The translations under genes and the position numbers were made by a program. Positions 44,552-52,647 of a stretch of 53,102 nucleotides of DNA are shown here, piece by piece. The stretch comes from an uncultured Bacteroidales bacterium. GTDB lineage: Bacteria > Bacteroidota > Bacteroidia > Bacteroidales > P3. The stretch spans positions 1 through 53,102 of the forward strand of contig ONCC01000016.1 in assembly GCA_900316235.1 (NCBI GenBank), in the 5' to 3' direction. Each line of letters starts with the position of its first letter. Within the stretch, counting starts at the first letter, position 1. The notes beneath the pieces were generated by a model, which saw only the letters and a list, made by a program, of their open reading frames with translations, did no database searches and was not told where the DNA came from.

Positions 44552-45145
44552 TTATTCGGCAGCGGCAGCTTCGCCTTCGCCCTCGGCGTCACCGGAGGTG
44601 GCGCTGGCGCGGGTGCTGAGGACGTTGACCACCTCGCTGCTCTTCGGGTTGAGGATGGTGAAGTTCTCAGCGGCGATATCCTGGACGCGGATGCGCTGGT
44701 TGACATCGAGGTTGGTGATGTCGATGAGGACCTCGCTGGGCATGTTGGCAGGAATGGCCTTCACGTTGAGGCGTTTCTGCTTGTAAGCCAGCTTGCCACC
44801 CTTCATGACACCCTTGGAAGTGCCAGTGGTGTGGACGGGGATGGACATCACGACGGGTTTGTCGTCGGTCAGCTCATAGAAGTCAGCGTGATAGACGATC
44901 TCGGTCACGGGGTGGAAGTCGATGTCTTTCAGCATGGCCATGTGCTCAACACCATTGATGGTGATTTTCTGGAAGCAGGGCTCGGGGTTGAACAGAATCT
45001 GGAAGGCAGTCTGGTCAACGCTGAACAGAATCTGCTCGCCTTTACCATACATAACACAAGGCACTTTGGCGTCGCGACGCAGAGCCTTAGCATCCTTTTT
45101 CCCTACGTTCTCGCGAAGAGAACCGCTCATTGATACTACTCTCAT
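44552..45145 (-). CDS. rplY: 50S ribosomal protein L25, general stress protein Ctc type
   Basis: 197-residue long form of L25 (Ctc), which binds 5S rRNA. The N-terminal L25 domain has REN-x-GKKDAKALRRDAKVPC (the conserved start of the fold) and the C-terminal TL5-like domain carries VHTTGTSKGVMKGGKLAYKQ. The last 20 residues are acidic and Ala-rich. It is followed by a terminator and starts 48 bp after prs, so prs and rplY are probably co-transcribed, the usual neighbourhood in Bacteroidetes. Confidence 0.93.
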   Translation of the reverse strand: MRVVSMSGSLRENVGKKDAKALRRDAKVPCVMYGKGEQILFSVDQTAFQILFNPEPCFQKITINGVEHMAMLKDIDFHPVTEIVYHADFYELTDDKPVVMSIPVHTTGTSKGVMKGGKLAYKQKRLNVKAIPANMPSEVLIDITNLDVNQRIRVQDIAAENFTILNPKSSEVVNVLSTRASATSGDAEGEGEAAAAE

Positions 45146-45193
45146 TGTTGTTTGTTTTTTGTTGGTTAATAATAAATAAATATGAATAATATA

Positions 45194-46180
45194 TTATTCA
45201 TTCATTCTGTGGATCACGCCTTTGTGGTGGAGAGTGCTCTCGTAGAGGTTGTCCAGGCTCTCGTAGTTAACGACACGGCGGATGGCCTCGGCCAGCAGCC
45301 AGTCGCAGCTGAGGACGTGAATCTTGCTGCTCTCGCGCTTCAGCGGGATGGTGTCGGTGGTGACGAGTTCCTCGAGTTCGGAGGCCTCGACCTTCTCGAT
45401 GGCGTTACCGCTGAGGACGGGATGGGTGATCATGGCGCGCACGCTGAGGGCGCCGCTCTCCTTGATGATGCCGGCGGCCTTGCAGATGGTGGTGCCGGTG
45501 TCGATGATGTCGTCGAGCAGGATGACATGCTTGCCCTTCACATCGCCGATGAGGCGCATCTCGCCAATTTCGTTGGGTTTATTGCGGTGCTTATAGCAGA
45601 TGACGAAGCTGTTGTTCAGCGTCTTGGCATACATACCGGCGCGCTTGCTGCCACCCATGTCGGGGCTGGCGAACATCACATCCTCGATGTTGAATTTCTC
45701 GCGGATATAAGGCATGAAGAGGCTCGAGCCGTAGAGGTGGTCGACGGGCAGGGTAAAGAAGCCCTGGATTTGGTCGGCATGGAGGTCCATGGTGATAACG
45801 CGGTCGACACCGGCGACGGAAATCATGTCGGCGATGAGTCTCGATGCAATGGGCACATGCGGCTTGTCCTTGCGGTCCTGACGGGCAAAACCATAGTAAG
45901 GAATCACGGCGACAATCTTTTCGGCCGAAGCGCGCTTGGCGGCGTCGATCATCATCAGCAGCTCGAAGAGGTTGTCGGTCGGAGGAATAGTGCTCTGGAT
46001 GATGAACACGATACCACCACGGATAGTCTCCTCATAGGAAGGCTGAAATTCGCCGTCGGCATACTGGAAAACCGTAGAATTGCCCAGCGGAATGCCATAA
46101 ATTTCCGCCACGCGGCGTGCCAGGTTTTCGGTGGCGCGACCGGCAAAAATGAACACCTTGTCAGAACGCATGTCGCTCAT
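45194..46180 (-). CDS. prs: Ribose-phosphate pyrophosphokinase (PRPP synthase)
   Basis: Makes PRPP from ribose 5-phosphate and ATP, the precursor for nucleotides, His and Trp. 328 residues, normal for class I. The divalent-metal/ribose region RVITMDLHADQIQGFF and the PRPP-binding loop VILLDDIIDTGTTI are present; the ATP-site segment YYGFARQDRKDK is also clear. It is upstream of rplY on the same strand, with a -7 box 65 bp upstream and a tRNA gene on the other side. Confidence 0.96.
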   Translation of the reverse strand: MSDMRSDKVFIFAGRATENLARRVAEIYGIPLGNSTVFQYADGEFQPSYEETIRGGIVFIIQSTIPPTDNLFELLMMIDAAKRASAEKIVAVIPYYGFARQDRKDKPHVPIASRLIADMISVAGVDRVITMDLHADQIQGFFTLPVDHLYGSSLFMPYIREKFNIEDVMFASPDMGGSKRAGMYAKTLNNSFVICYKHRNKPNEIGEMRLIGDVKGKHVILLDDIIDTGTTICKAAGIIKESGALSVRAMITHPVLSGNAIEKVEASELEELVTTDTIPLKRESSKIHVLSCDWLLAEAIRRVVNYESLDNLYESTLHHKGVIHRMNE

Positions 46181-46244
46181 TATTGTATTGATTTATAATT
46201 GTATCGTTTATTTTTTTATTCAATCTTAATGATTGAAAACGAGT

Positions 46245-46253
46245 GCAAAAATA
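46245..46253 (-). promoter_or_regulatory. -7 promoter box for prs
   Basis: Minus strand reads TATTTTTGC, matching TAnnTTTGC, 65 bp upstream of the prs start. Confidence 0.62.
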
Positions 46254-46283
46254 CAAAAAATTCTTGGTTCAGCAAAAAAATAT

Positions 46284-46315
46284 TTTACCATGTCAAAAAA
46301 AGTGTGTACTTTTGC
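46284..46315 (+). promoter_or_regulatory. Promoter of tRNA-Leu
   Basis: TTTA (46284-46287) in place of the TTTG -33 box, a 19-nt spacer, and TACTTTTGC at 46307-46315. It shares the CCATGTC...TGTGTACTTTTGCACCCG block with the tRNA-Ser promoter. Confidence 0.75.
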
Positions 46316-46332
46316 ACCCGATTTTCTCACCT

Positions 46333-46415
46333 GCCCTGGTGGTGGAATGGTAGACACGGTAGACTCAAAATCTGCTGCTCGCAAGGGCGTGAGGGTTCAA
46401 GTCCCTCCCGGGGTA
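46333..46415 (+). tRNA. tRNA-Leu (anticodon CAA)
   Basis: Acceptor stem GCCCTGG with CCGGGGT (two wobble pairs), discriminator A. Anticodon loop CTCAAAA between GTAGA and TCTGC gives CAA, reading UUG (Leu). T-arm GAGGG-TTCAAGT-CCCTC, and a long variable arm typical of Leu. The 3' CCA is not encoded, unlike the tRNA-Ser gene. Confidence 0.93.
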
Positions 46416-46417
46416 CA

Positions 46418-46452
46418 AAAGTGAACTTCCTGTTTGGGGAGTTCACTTTTTT
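46418..46452 (+). terminator. Terminator of tRNA-Leu
   Basis: Stem AAAGTGAACT with AGTTCACTTT, then T3, starting 2 bp past the tRNA. Confidence 0.85.
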
Positions 46453-46486
46453 ATAAGTTTCTTTTCGCCAATCCATTTTTTCTTCG

Positions 46487-46495
46487 TACTTTTGC
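46487..46495 (+). promoter_or_regulatory. -7 promoter box for the nucleoside hydrolase gene
   Basis: TACTTTTGC, the same nonamer as in both tRNA promoters, 20 bp upstream of the ATG at 46516. Confidence 0.68.
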
Positions 46496-46515
46496 ACTTT
46501 AAATAATTATTGATT

Positions 46516-47571
46516 ATGAGCAAAAACATCATCACCAGCAACCGCTTCTCCCCTTTTCTCATTTTCATTGCGGTAATGATGATTGCCTGTTGCAGCAAGA
46601 CTGACGATAAGCATCCGACGACCGATGTGCCGCTGGTCATCTTCGACACCGACATCGGCTCGTCGGCCGACGACCTCTTCGCCTTGGAGATGCTCTACCG
46701 CTATGAGGAGCAGGGTCGTTGCCGTCTGCTGGGCGTGGTGGTGGACCGCGAGGGCGAGACATGTGCCGCCTGCGCCGACGTGATGAACACCTATTTCGGC
46801 CACGGTAACCTGCCTATCGGACTGGTGCGCAACGGCATCAAGAACCCTGCGGTGTGGATAGACTATGGGAACCTCCCCAACCACACCAATCCCGACGGCA
46901 GCCTGATGTTTGCCCACACGGTGAGCGACTACAGCACGCTGCCCGACGGCTGGCAGCTCTACCGTCGCCTGCTGGCCGCACAACCCGACCACTCGGTGAG
47001 CATCGTCTCCATAGGCTTCGTCACCTGCTTGGCGCAACTGCTGCAATCAGGCGCCGACGAGCATTCACCCCTCACGGGTGTCGAACTGGTGCGTCAGAAG
47101 GTGAAGTGTCTCTACCTCATGGCTGGCATCTTCGATGTGGCGGACGAGCCCGACTTCAACTTCTCACAAGGCATAGAGTTCGCGCAGACACTCTTCGACC
47201 TCTGGCCACAAGATGTCGACATGGTCTTCTCGCCCATGGAGGTAGGGCAACAGGTGGAGTACACCCCCGAGCAGGTGATTGCCGACATCGACTGGACCGA
47301 TTGTCACCCCATCAAGCAGGTGTATATGACATACAACTGTAATACGGGGCAGAAGATGTGGGACCCGATGACAGCCATCCAGGCCGTCGAGGGCGACGGA
47401 CTCTTTACCCTCTCCGAGCGTGGCGTCGTGACCCTCACGGCCGATGCCAAGACCCTCTTCACCCCCGACCCATCGGGCTGCTGCCGCTACCAGAAGCCCG
47501 GCACTCCACAGTGGGCCGCATCCATGCTGGAGAAAATCAGGACGTTCAACAAGATAAAAACAATTTTATAA
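46516..47571 (+). CDS. Lipoprotein nucleoside hydrolase-like protein
   Basis: 351-residue predicted lipoprotein: leader PFLIFIAVMMIAC with lipobox MIAC. The mature protein starts with LVIFDTDIGSSADDLFALEM, the Ca2+-site motif of inosine/uridine-preferring nucleoside hydrolases in its DTDIGxxxDD variant, and continues with VSIVSIGFVTCLAQLL and a later LYLMAGIFD segment. It probably hydrolyses nucleosides or related glycosides outside the cytoplasm; the substrate is open. A TTG two codons earlier is the alternative start; ATG at 46516 is preferred. It is the first gene after tRNA-Leu and begins a co-directional run. Confidence 0.83.
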   Translation: MSKNIITSNRFSPFLIFIAVMMIACCSKTDDKHPTTDVPLVIFDTDIGSSADDLFALEMLYRYEEQGRCRLLGVVVDREGETCAACADVMNTYFGHGNLPIGLVRNGIKNPAVWIDYGNLPNHTNPDGSLMFAHTVSDYSTLPDGWQLYRRLLAAQPDHSVSIVSIGFVTCLAQLLQSGADEHSPLTGVELVRQKVKCLYLMAGIFDVADEPDFNFSQGIEFAQTLFDLWPQDVDMVFSPMEVGQQVEYTPEQVIADIDWTDCHPIKQVYMTYNCNTGQKMWDPMTAIQAVEGDGLFTLSERGVVTLTADAKTLFTPDPSGCCRYQKPGTPQWAASMLEKIRTFNKIKTIL

Positions 47572-47580
47572 TTCACCACT

Positions 47581-49176
47581 ATGAAAAAATTATTATTAGC
47601 CCTCGCCGCTGCCGCGATGATGATGGTCGGCTGCGAAAAGGAAAAATCAAATAATACCCCGTGGGGCGCAGAGACGCTCACCTTCAAGGTGAAAAATTCC
47701 TCTGATGAGTTCGTTATGAAAAAGGTGGAAGGTGGGAATTACTCGATGAAGTATATGTACGACAACCAAGAGACGACCGTCACGGGAACGCTCTCCGACT
47801 TTTACATCTGTCCCGTCGAGGTAACCAACAAGCTTTGGACCGCTGTTATGGGCTGGAGACCCGAAGGTCAGTCAAACAATGGCGACTCATACCCCGTCAG
47901 CAATGTGAACTACTACGACATCGTCAAGGAAGGTGGCTTCATCGACAAGTTGAACGCGATGTGCGCCGACCAGCTGCCCGCCGGCAAGCGTTTCGCGCTG
48001 CCCTCCGAAGCCCAATGGGAGTATGCAGCCCGCGGCGGACAAATGTCGATGGGCTACACTTATTCCGGATCCAACACACTGGACGAAGTGGCCTGGTACG
48101 CCGACAACTCGGACGGCACCACCCACCCCGTTGGCTTGAAGCAACCCAATGAGCTCGGCCTCTACGACATGACCGGCAACGTCTGGGAATGGACCCGCGA
48201 CCACTTCGTTTACTTCGACAAACTCACGCTCAACCAAGGTCTCAACTACGTCTGCAACGACAACAACAGCTACCGCGTCACCCGCGGCGGCAGCTACGGC
48301 ACCAAACAAACGGGGCTCGAAACCGCCTACCACACATGGCTGGCAATGCACCAGTCCTATATAAACCGCGGCCTGCGACTCGTCCTCGTGGATGACTTCG
48401 ACGAAGAAAACCTCGTGGAACCTATTCGGCCCGACAACGTCCTTACCTTCGCTGTGAACAACGGCACAGTCGGCTATTACCTCCCGATGGTTGAAGTGAA
48501 GGGCGGCAACTACGAGCTCGTTTACGAGCGCGACGGCCAACAGAAAACCGTCAGTGGAACACTTTCCGATTTCTATATATGCCAAACCGAAACGATGAAC
48601 TACATCTGGGAAACCGTCATGGGCTCGAAACCACAAGGCCAAACCGAGAGCGAGGGACTCTATCCCGTTACGATGGTCAACTATGAGGACATCACTGGTC
48701 CCAACGGCTTCCTCGACAAGCTGAACACGATGTGCGCCGACCAGTTGCCCGCCGGCATGCAGTTTGCCCTCGCCACTGAGGCCGAATGGCACTATGCTGC
48801 CAACGGCGGACGTAAGTCGCGTGGCTATATCTACGCCGGTTCAAACACACTAAGCGATGTGGCCTGGTATGCCGATAACGCTGGACAAGCCTCCCACTTC
48901 GTGGCCTCCAAGCAGCCCAACGAGCTCGGTATCTACGACCTAAGCGGTAACGTCTGGGAATACTGCAACGACTGGTATGCCAATCTTGCCGACATCCCTG
49001 CTGACCAGGGCATCGACTATGCCGGTCCCGTGTCAGGCAATCTTATTGCGGGCTGCGGCGGCTGCTACGACAGCGAGCCTTACTCCTGCACATATTCCTA
49101 CCACGCCCACGAGATTGAACACAACGGCCGCAACGCCACCCTAGGTTTCCGCATCGTTTTGAGACTTATAAACTAA
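47581..49176 (+). CDS. Lipoprotein with two tandem FGE/SUMF1-like domains
   Basis: 531-residue predicted lipoprotein (leader KKLLLALAAAAMMMVGC, lipobox MVGC). It contains two copies of a formylglycine-generating-enzyme-like (C-type-lectin-fold) domain, at about 30-275 and 285-530. Each has VEGGNY or VKGGNY, TLSDFYIC, a CADQLPAG block, YTYSGSNTLDEVAWYADN or its equivalent, and GNVWEW or GNVWEY. The first copy ends in TRGGSYG and NRGLRLVL as usual; in the second RGGS is replaced by GCGGCYDSEPYSC. The paired Cys of true FGE are not evident, so a binding or structural role is more likely than catalysis. The gene lies 9 bp after the nucleoside hydrolase gene. Confidence 0.82.
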   Translation: MKKLLLALAAAAMMMVGCEKEKSNNTPWGAETLTFKVKNSSDEFVMKKVEGGNYSMKYMYDNQETTVTGTLSDFYICPVEVTNKLWTAVMGWRPEGQSNNGDSYPVSNVNYYDIVKEGGFIDKLNAMCADQLPAGKRFALPSEAQWEYAARGGQMSMGYTYSGSNTLDEVAWYADNSDGTTHPVGLKQPNELGLYDMTGNVWEWTRDHFVYFDKLTLNQGLNYVCNDNNSYRVTRGGSYGTKQTGLETAYHTWLAMHQSYINRGLRLVLVDDFDEENLVEPIRPDNVLTFAVNNGTVGYYLPMVEVKGGNYELVYERDGQQKTVSGTLSDFYICQTETMNYIWETVMGSKPQGQTESEGLYPVTMVNYEDITGPNGFLDKLNTMCADQLPAGMQFALATEAEWHYAANGGRKSRGYIYAGSNTLSDVAWYADNAGQASHFVASKQPNELGIYDLSGNVWEYCNDWYANLADIPADQGIDYAGPVSGNLIAGCGGCYDSEPYSCTYSYHAHEIEHNGRNATLGFRIVLRLIN

Positions 49177-49209
49177 TCAAAGGAGTGCTTGAAATACAAA
49201 GAAATAATT

Positions 49210-49779
49210 ATGACTGAACTGGAAAAATGCAACGCAGGGTTACCCTATTCGTTTGCCGACCATGAGATGATTGCTCGCAAAAGCGAGGCGATTCGTCAAT
49301 GCGAGCTATACAACGCTATTGACGGCAAGGATTATGAGGCCCAATACAGACATCTCAAGCAGATGTTAGGCGCTGTGGGCGAGCGCGTCTGGATAGCAAA
49401 AACTTTCGGCTGCGATTGCGGAAAGAATATTTTCATAGGCAACGACTTCACCGGCAATTTCAATCTGACGATTCTCGACATTCGCGAGGTGTATATCGGT
49501 GATCATGTAATGATTGGTCCGAACACTTTGATTACGACCGTCGGTCATCCATTGTCGGCGTTAGAGAGGCGTGACTATATGGCGTATGCCAAACCCGTGC
49601 ACATCGGCAACGACGTGTGGATAGGCGGCAACGTCACCATCCTGCCCGGTGTCACCATTGGCAACAATGTGGTCGCGGCTGCAGGCGCCGTCGTCACCAA
49701 AGACATCCCCGACAACACACTCGTTGGCGGCGTGCCCGCAAAGAAGATCAAAGACTTGAAGGACGACCAAAAAAAATAA
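49210..49779 (+). CDS. Maltose/galactoside O-acetyltransferase (LacA/Maa-like)
   Basis: 189-residue left-handed beta-helix acetyltransferase using acetyl-CoA on a sugar hydroxyl, probably cytoplasmic. The N-terminal Maa domain (YSFADHEMIARKSEAIRQCE, YNAIDGKDYEA) is followed by hexapeptide repeats including VYIGDHVMIGPNTLITTVGH (catalytic His in VGH) and the last coil VHIGNDVWIGGNVTILPGV. The ATG at 49210 gives the family start; a TTG at 49189 would add seven residues. Confidence 0.88.
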   Translation: MTELEKCNAGLPYSFADHEMIARKSEAIRQCELYNAIDGKDYEAQYRHLKQMLGAVGERVWIAKTFGCDCGKNIFIGNDFTGNFNLTILDIREVYIGDHVMIGPNTLITTVGHPLSALERRDYMAYAKPVHIGNDVWIGGNVTILPGVTIGNNVVAAAGAVVTKDIPDNTLVGGVPAKKIKDLKDDQKK

Positions 49780-49804
49780 TTTAGCTAAAAATACATTTTA
49801 TTAT

Positions 49805-50827
49805 ATGAGAAAAACATTATTTATCCTTTTCGCAGCTGTAATAACATTCGTCGGCTGCAATTCTGGGAACACGGACAACTCGTCCGTAAAAAACGGCGAA
49901 GCCGTCGTTTATCTCACCAAGGACATCAGTCCGGAAGGGCTCGTCAACATCTACAAGGCGCTGGGCGTGGAAGCCAAGGGACGCGTGGGCGTGAAGATCT
50001 CCACCGGCGAGGGCAGCAACCCTAACTACCTCAAACCCGAGCTTATCAAGGACCTCGTGATGCTGGTGGACGGCACCATCGTGGAGTGCAACACCGCCTA
50101 CAGCAGCGGTCCTGACGACCTGCAGGACGACCGCAACACGTCGGCCAACCACTGGGAGGTCATCCGCCGCCACGGTTTCCTCGACCTCTTCCCCGTCGAC
50201 ATCATGGACGAATATGATGAAATGCGTATCCCCGTCAAGGACCAGAGCCACATCAAGTACGACATCGTGGGCGGCCACATGGCCAACTACGACTTCATGA
50301 TTGCCCTCAACCACTTCAAAGGCCACCCCATGGGCGGCTATGGCGGCGCGCTGAAGAACCTCTCCATCGGCTGCGCCAGCCGCAACGGCAAAGCCTACAT
50401 CCACTCCGCCGGCAAGATGGAGGTGCTCGATATGGCCAAGCTCTGGACGCCCGAGTTCATCGGCGACCAGGACGGATTCCTCGAGAGCATGGCCGCCGCC
50501 GCACAGGCGGTTGTCAACTACTTCCAGAAGAAGCAGGGCATCATCTACATCAGTGTGATGAACAACATGAGCATCGACTGCGACTGCGTCGACCATCCCG
50601 CCCCCGTCAAGCTGGAGGACTACGGCATCCTGGCCTCCACCGACCCCGTGGCCCTCGACCAGGCCTGCGTCGACATTATCAACAACCAGCAGGTCAGCGC
50701 CTCCAACGACCCCACCGACCTGTTAAGCCGCATTAACCAGCAGCACGGCACCCACACCATCGACCACGCCGAGAAGATAGGCCTCGGAACGAAGAAATAC
50801 ACCATCATCAATATCGATAAACAATGA
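49805..50827 (+). CDS. DUF362 domain lipoprotein
   Basis: 340-residue predicted lipoprotein (leader KTLFILFAAVITFVGC). The rest is a DUF362 domain with VVYLTKDISPEGLVNIYKAL, GRVGVKISTGEGSNPNY and the late NNMSIDCDCVDHPAP and GILASTDPVALDQACVDII. Many DUF362 proteins carry an attached 4Fe-4S ferredoxin; this one does not, but the next gene, which overlaps it by 4 bp (ATGA), encodes one. The function is unknown; a redox role together with the neighbour is inferred. Confidence 0.82.
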   Translation: MRKTLFILFAAVITFVGCNSGNTDNSSVKNGEAVVYLTKDISPEGLVNIYKALGVEAKGRVGVKISTGEGSNPNYLKPELIKDLVMLVDGTIVECNTAYSSGPDDLQDDRNTSANHWEVIRRHGFLDLFPVDIMDEYDEMRIPVKDQSHIKYDIVGGHMANYDFMIALNHFKGHPMGGYGGALKNLSIGCASRNGKAYIHSAGKMEVLDMAKLWTPEFIGDQDGFLESMAAAAQAVVNYFQKKQGIIYISVMNNMSIDCDCVDHPAPVKLEDYGILASTDPVALDQACVDIINNQQVSASNDPTDLLSRINQQHGTHTIDHAEKIGLGTKKYTIINIDKQ

Positions 50828-52077
50828 AGAAAGTATACACCCTTTTGCTGGCCGCACTCTGCCTTGTGGCCGTAGGCTGCAAACAGCAGCAGAAACAAAC
50901 CAACATGAAGTTCCGTCCGCTGGGCAACACGGGCCTGATGGTGAGCGAAATCAGCATCGGGTGCGGAGGCTTCGAGAAGCTCGACAGCGCGGCATCGCTG
51001 GAGCTGATGACGATGGCTCTCGACAGTGGCATGAACTACATCGACATCTATGACGCCAACCCCAAGACGCGCTCCAATATCGGCTACGCCCTACAAGGCC
51101 GTCGTGACGAGATGATTATCCAGGGCCATATCGGCACCATTTGGGCCAACGGGCAGCACACACGCACCCGCGACCTCGATTCCACCAAGGCCGGGTTTGA
51201 GGACCTCCTCGCACGTTTGGGCACTGACCATATCGAGGTGGGCATGATACACATCACCGACAGCCGTGAGGAGTGGGAGGAGATACAGAACTCGCCATTC
51301 CTCGACTATGTCTTCCAACTGAAGAAAGAGGGCAAAATCAAGCATATAGGCCTCAGCAGCCACAACGCTGAGGTGGCCCTGATGGCCGCCAAGAGCGGCT
51401 GGGTGGAGGTCATCATGTTCAGCCTCAACCCCGCCTTCGACCGTCTGCGCGGCGGCGCCATCCCCTGGGAGAAGGGCGCGATGGACAACCTGCAGGCTGG
51501 CATCGACCCCGTGCGCGTGGAGTTCTACGACTACTGCGCCATGCACAAGATTGGCGTGACGGTGATGAAGACCTTCGGTGGCGGTGGACGCCTGCTCGAC
51601 GCGAAGACCTCGCCCCTCGGCGTGGCCTACACCCCCGAACAATGCATCGCCTACTGTCTGGCCAAGCCCTGCATCTCCACCTGCATCCTCGGCATCGACA
51701 ACCTCGACGAGCTAAAAGCCGACCTCCACTGGATGCACGCCACCGATGCCGAGAAAGACTATTCTAATGTTGAAAATCGAAATTCGAATTTCGAAACAGA
51801 TAGTTCACAATTCGAAATTCAAAATTCAAAATTAACTTCTTGCACCTACTGCAACCACTGCTCCCCCTGTACCCAAAGCATCCCCATCGCCAAGGTCAAC
51901 GAGCTGCTCGACAAGGCGGAAACCGAGGGTTTGACCCCTGAGCTGCAGGCCAAGTACGATGCCTTGCCTCATCACGCCGGCGAGTGCAGCCATTGCGGCG
52001 AGTGCATGAGCCGCTGCCCCTTCGGTGTCGATATCCCCGCCAAGATGGACAAAGCCAAAGAGGTGTTCGGGAAATAA
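50824..52077 (+). CDS. Aldo/keto reductase with C-terminal 4Fe-4S domain, predicted lipoprotein
   Basis: 417-residue protein with a lipoprotein-like leader (VYTLLLAALCLVAVGC, lipobox AVGC), then an aldo/keto reductase TIM barrel from about 27 to 305 (RPLGNTGLMVSEISIGCGGF, DSGMNYIDIYDANPKTRSNI, KIKHIGLSSHNAEV, and the AKR Asp/Tyr positions in this region). A low-complexity insert (about residues 316-340) precedes a ferredoxin-like domain with CTYCNHCSPC (about 340-349) and CSHCGECMSRCPFGVD. An internal Met (ATG at 50905) directly before KFRPLGNTG would give a cytoplasmic form without the leader. Translation is coupled to the DUF362 gene by the ATGA overlap. Confidence 0.83.
   Translation: MKKVYTLLLAALCLVAVGCKQQQKQTNMKFRPLGNTGLMVSEISIGCGGFEKLDSAASLELMTMALDSGMNYIDIYDANPKTRSNIGYALQGRRDEMIIQGHIGTIWANGQHTRTRDLDSTKAGFEDLLARLGTDHIEVGMIHITDSREEWEEIQNSPFLDYVFQLKKEGKIKHIGLSSHNAEVALMAAKSGWVEVIMFSLNPAFDRLRGGAIPWEKGAMDNLQAGIDPVRVEFYDYCAMHKIGVTVMKTFGGGGRLLDAKTSPLGVAYTPEQCIAYCLAKPCISTCILGIDNLDELKADLHWMHATDAEKDYSNVENRNSNFETDSSQFEIQNSKLTSCTYCNHCSPCTQSIPIAKVNELLDKAETEGLTPELQAKYDALPHHAGECSHCGECMSRCPFGVDIPAKMDKAKEVFGK
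51768..51833. repeat. Spacer-like AT-rich insert inside the aldo/keto reductase gene
   Basis: In-frame low-complexity segment with an 18-bp perfect palindrome at 51777-51794 (TCGAAATTC then GAATTTCGA), then repeated AATTCGAAATTC/AAAATTC units. It differs in composition from the GC-rich coding sequence on both sides, and it encodes an Asn/Ser-rich linker. Confidence 0.8.
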
Positions 52078-52135
52078 AGGTGGGCGTAACGAGAAGGCTG
52101 ACGAGGAACATCTTATGGTGTGTAATCTATAACAA

Positions 52136-52633
52136 ATGGAGATGATACAAAAACATTGCCACGAATGCGGAGCCGCCCTCATCGAGCGCGAGTTGGAGGA
52201 AGAGGGCATCGTGCCTTACTGCCCCGAGTGCGGGCAGTACCGCTTCCCGATGTACAACGTGGCGGTGAGCATGGTGGTCATTAACGAGCAAACGGGAGAG
52301 ATTCTGCTGATAAAGCAGTACGGAAGGCCGCACTTCATCCTTGTGGCGGGTTATGTGAACCGGGGCGAGCAGTTGGAGCACGCCGTGGGCCGCGAAATAA
52401 AGGAGGAGACGGGCATGACCGTCAGCCGTATCAAGTTCAACCGCACCAGTTTCTTCGAGCCGTCCAACACGCTGATGTGCAACTTCACCGCTTTCGTAAA
52501 GGATGCCAGCGAGATGTCGCCTAACGGAGAGATTGACTCCTACCAATGGTTCTCCCCCGACGAGGCCCGAAGGAACATCCGCCCCGACAGCCTCGCACAA
52601 AAGTTTTTGAACGCCTATCTGGATGAAAAGTAA
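52136..52633 (+). CDS. Nudix hydrolase with N-terminal zinc ribbon
   Basis: 165-residue protein of NudC-like arrangement: a zinc ribbon of CHECG ... CPECG (residues about 6-32), then a Nudix domain. The Nudix box reads GYVNRGEQLEHAVGREIKEETG (G-x5-E-x7-REUXEEXGU type), so the metal-binding Glu residues are present. NAD(H) or another nucleoside diphosphate derivative is the likely substrate type, not determined here. It lies 58 bp after the aldo/keto reductase gene. Confidence 0.87.
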   Translation: MEMIQKHCHECGAALIERELEEEGIVPYCPECGQYRFPMYNVAVSMVVINEQTGEILLIKQYGRPHFILVAGYVNRGEQLEHAVGREIKEETGMTVSRIKFNRTSFFEPSNTLMCNFTAFVKDASEMSPNGEIDSYQWFSPDEARRNIRPDSLAQKFLNAYLDEK

Positions 52634-52647
52634 TAAAACAAGAAAAC

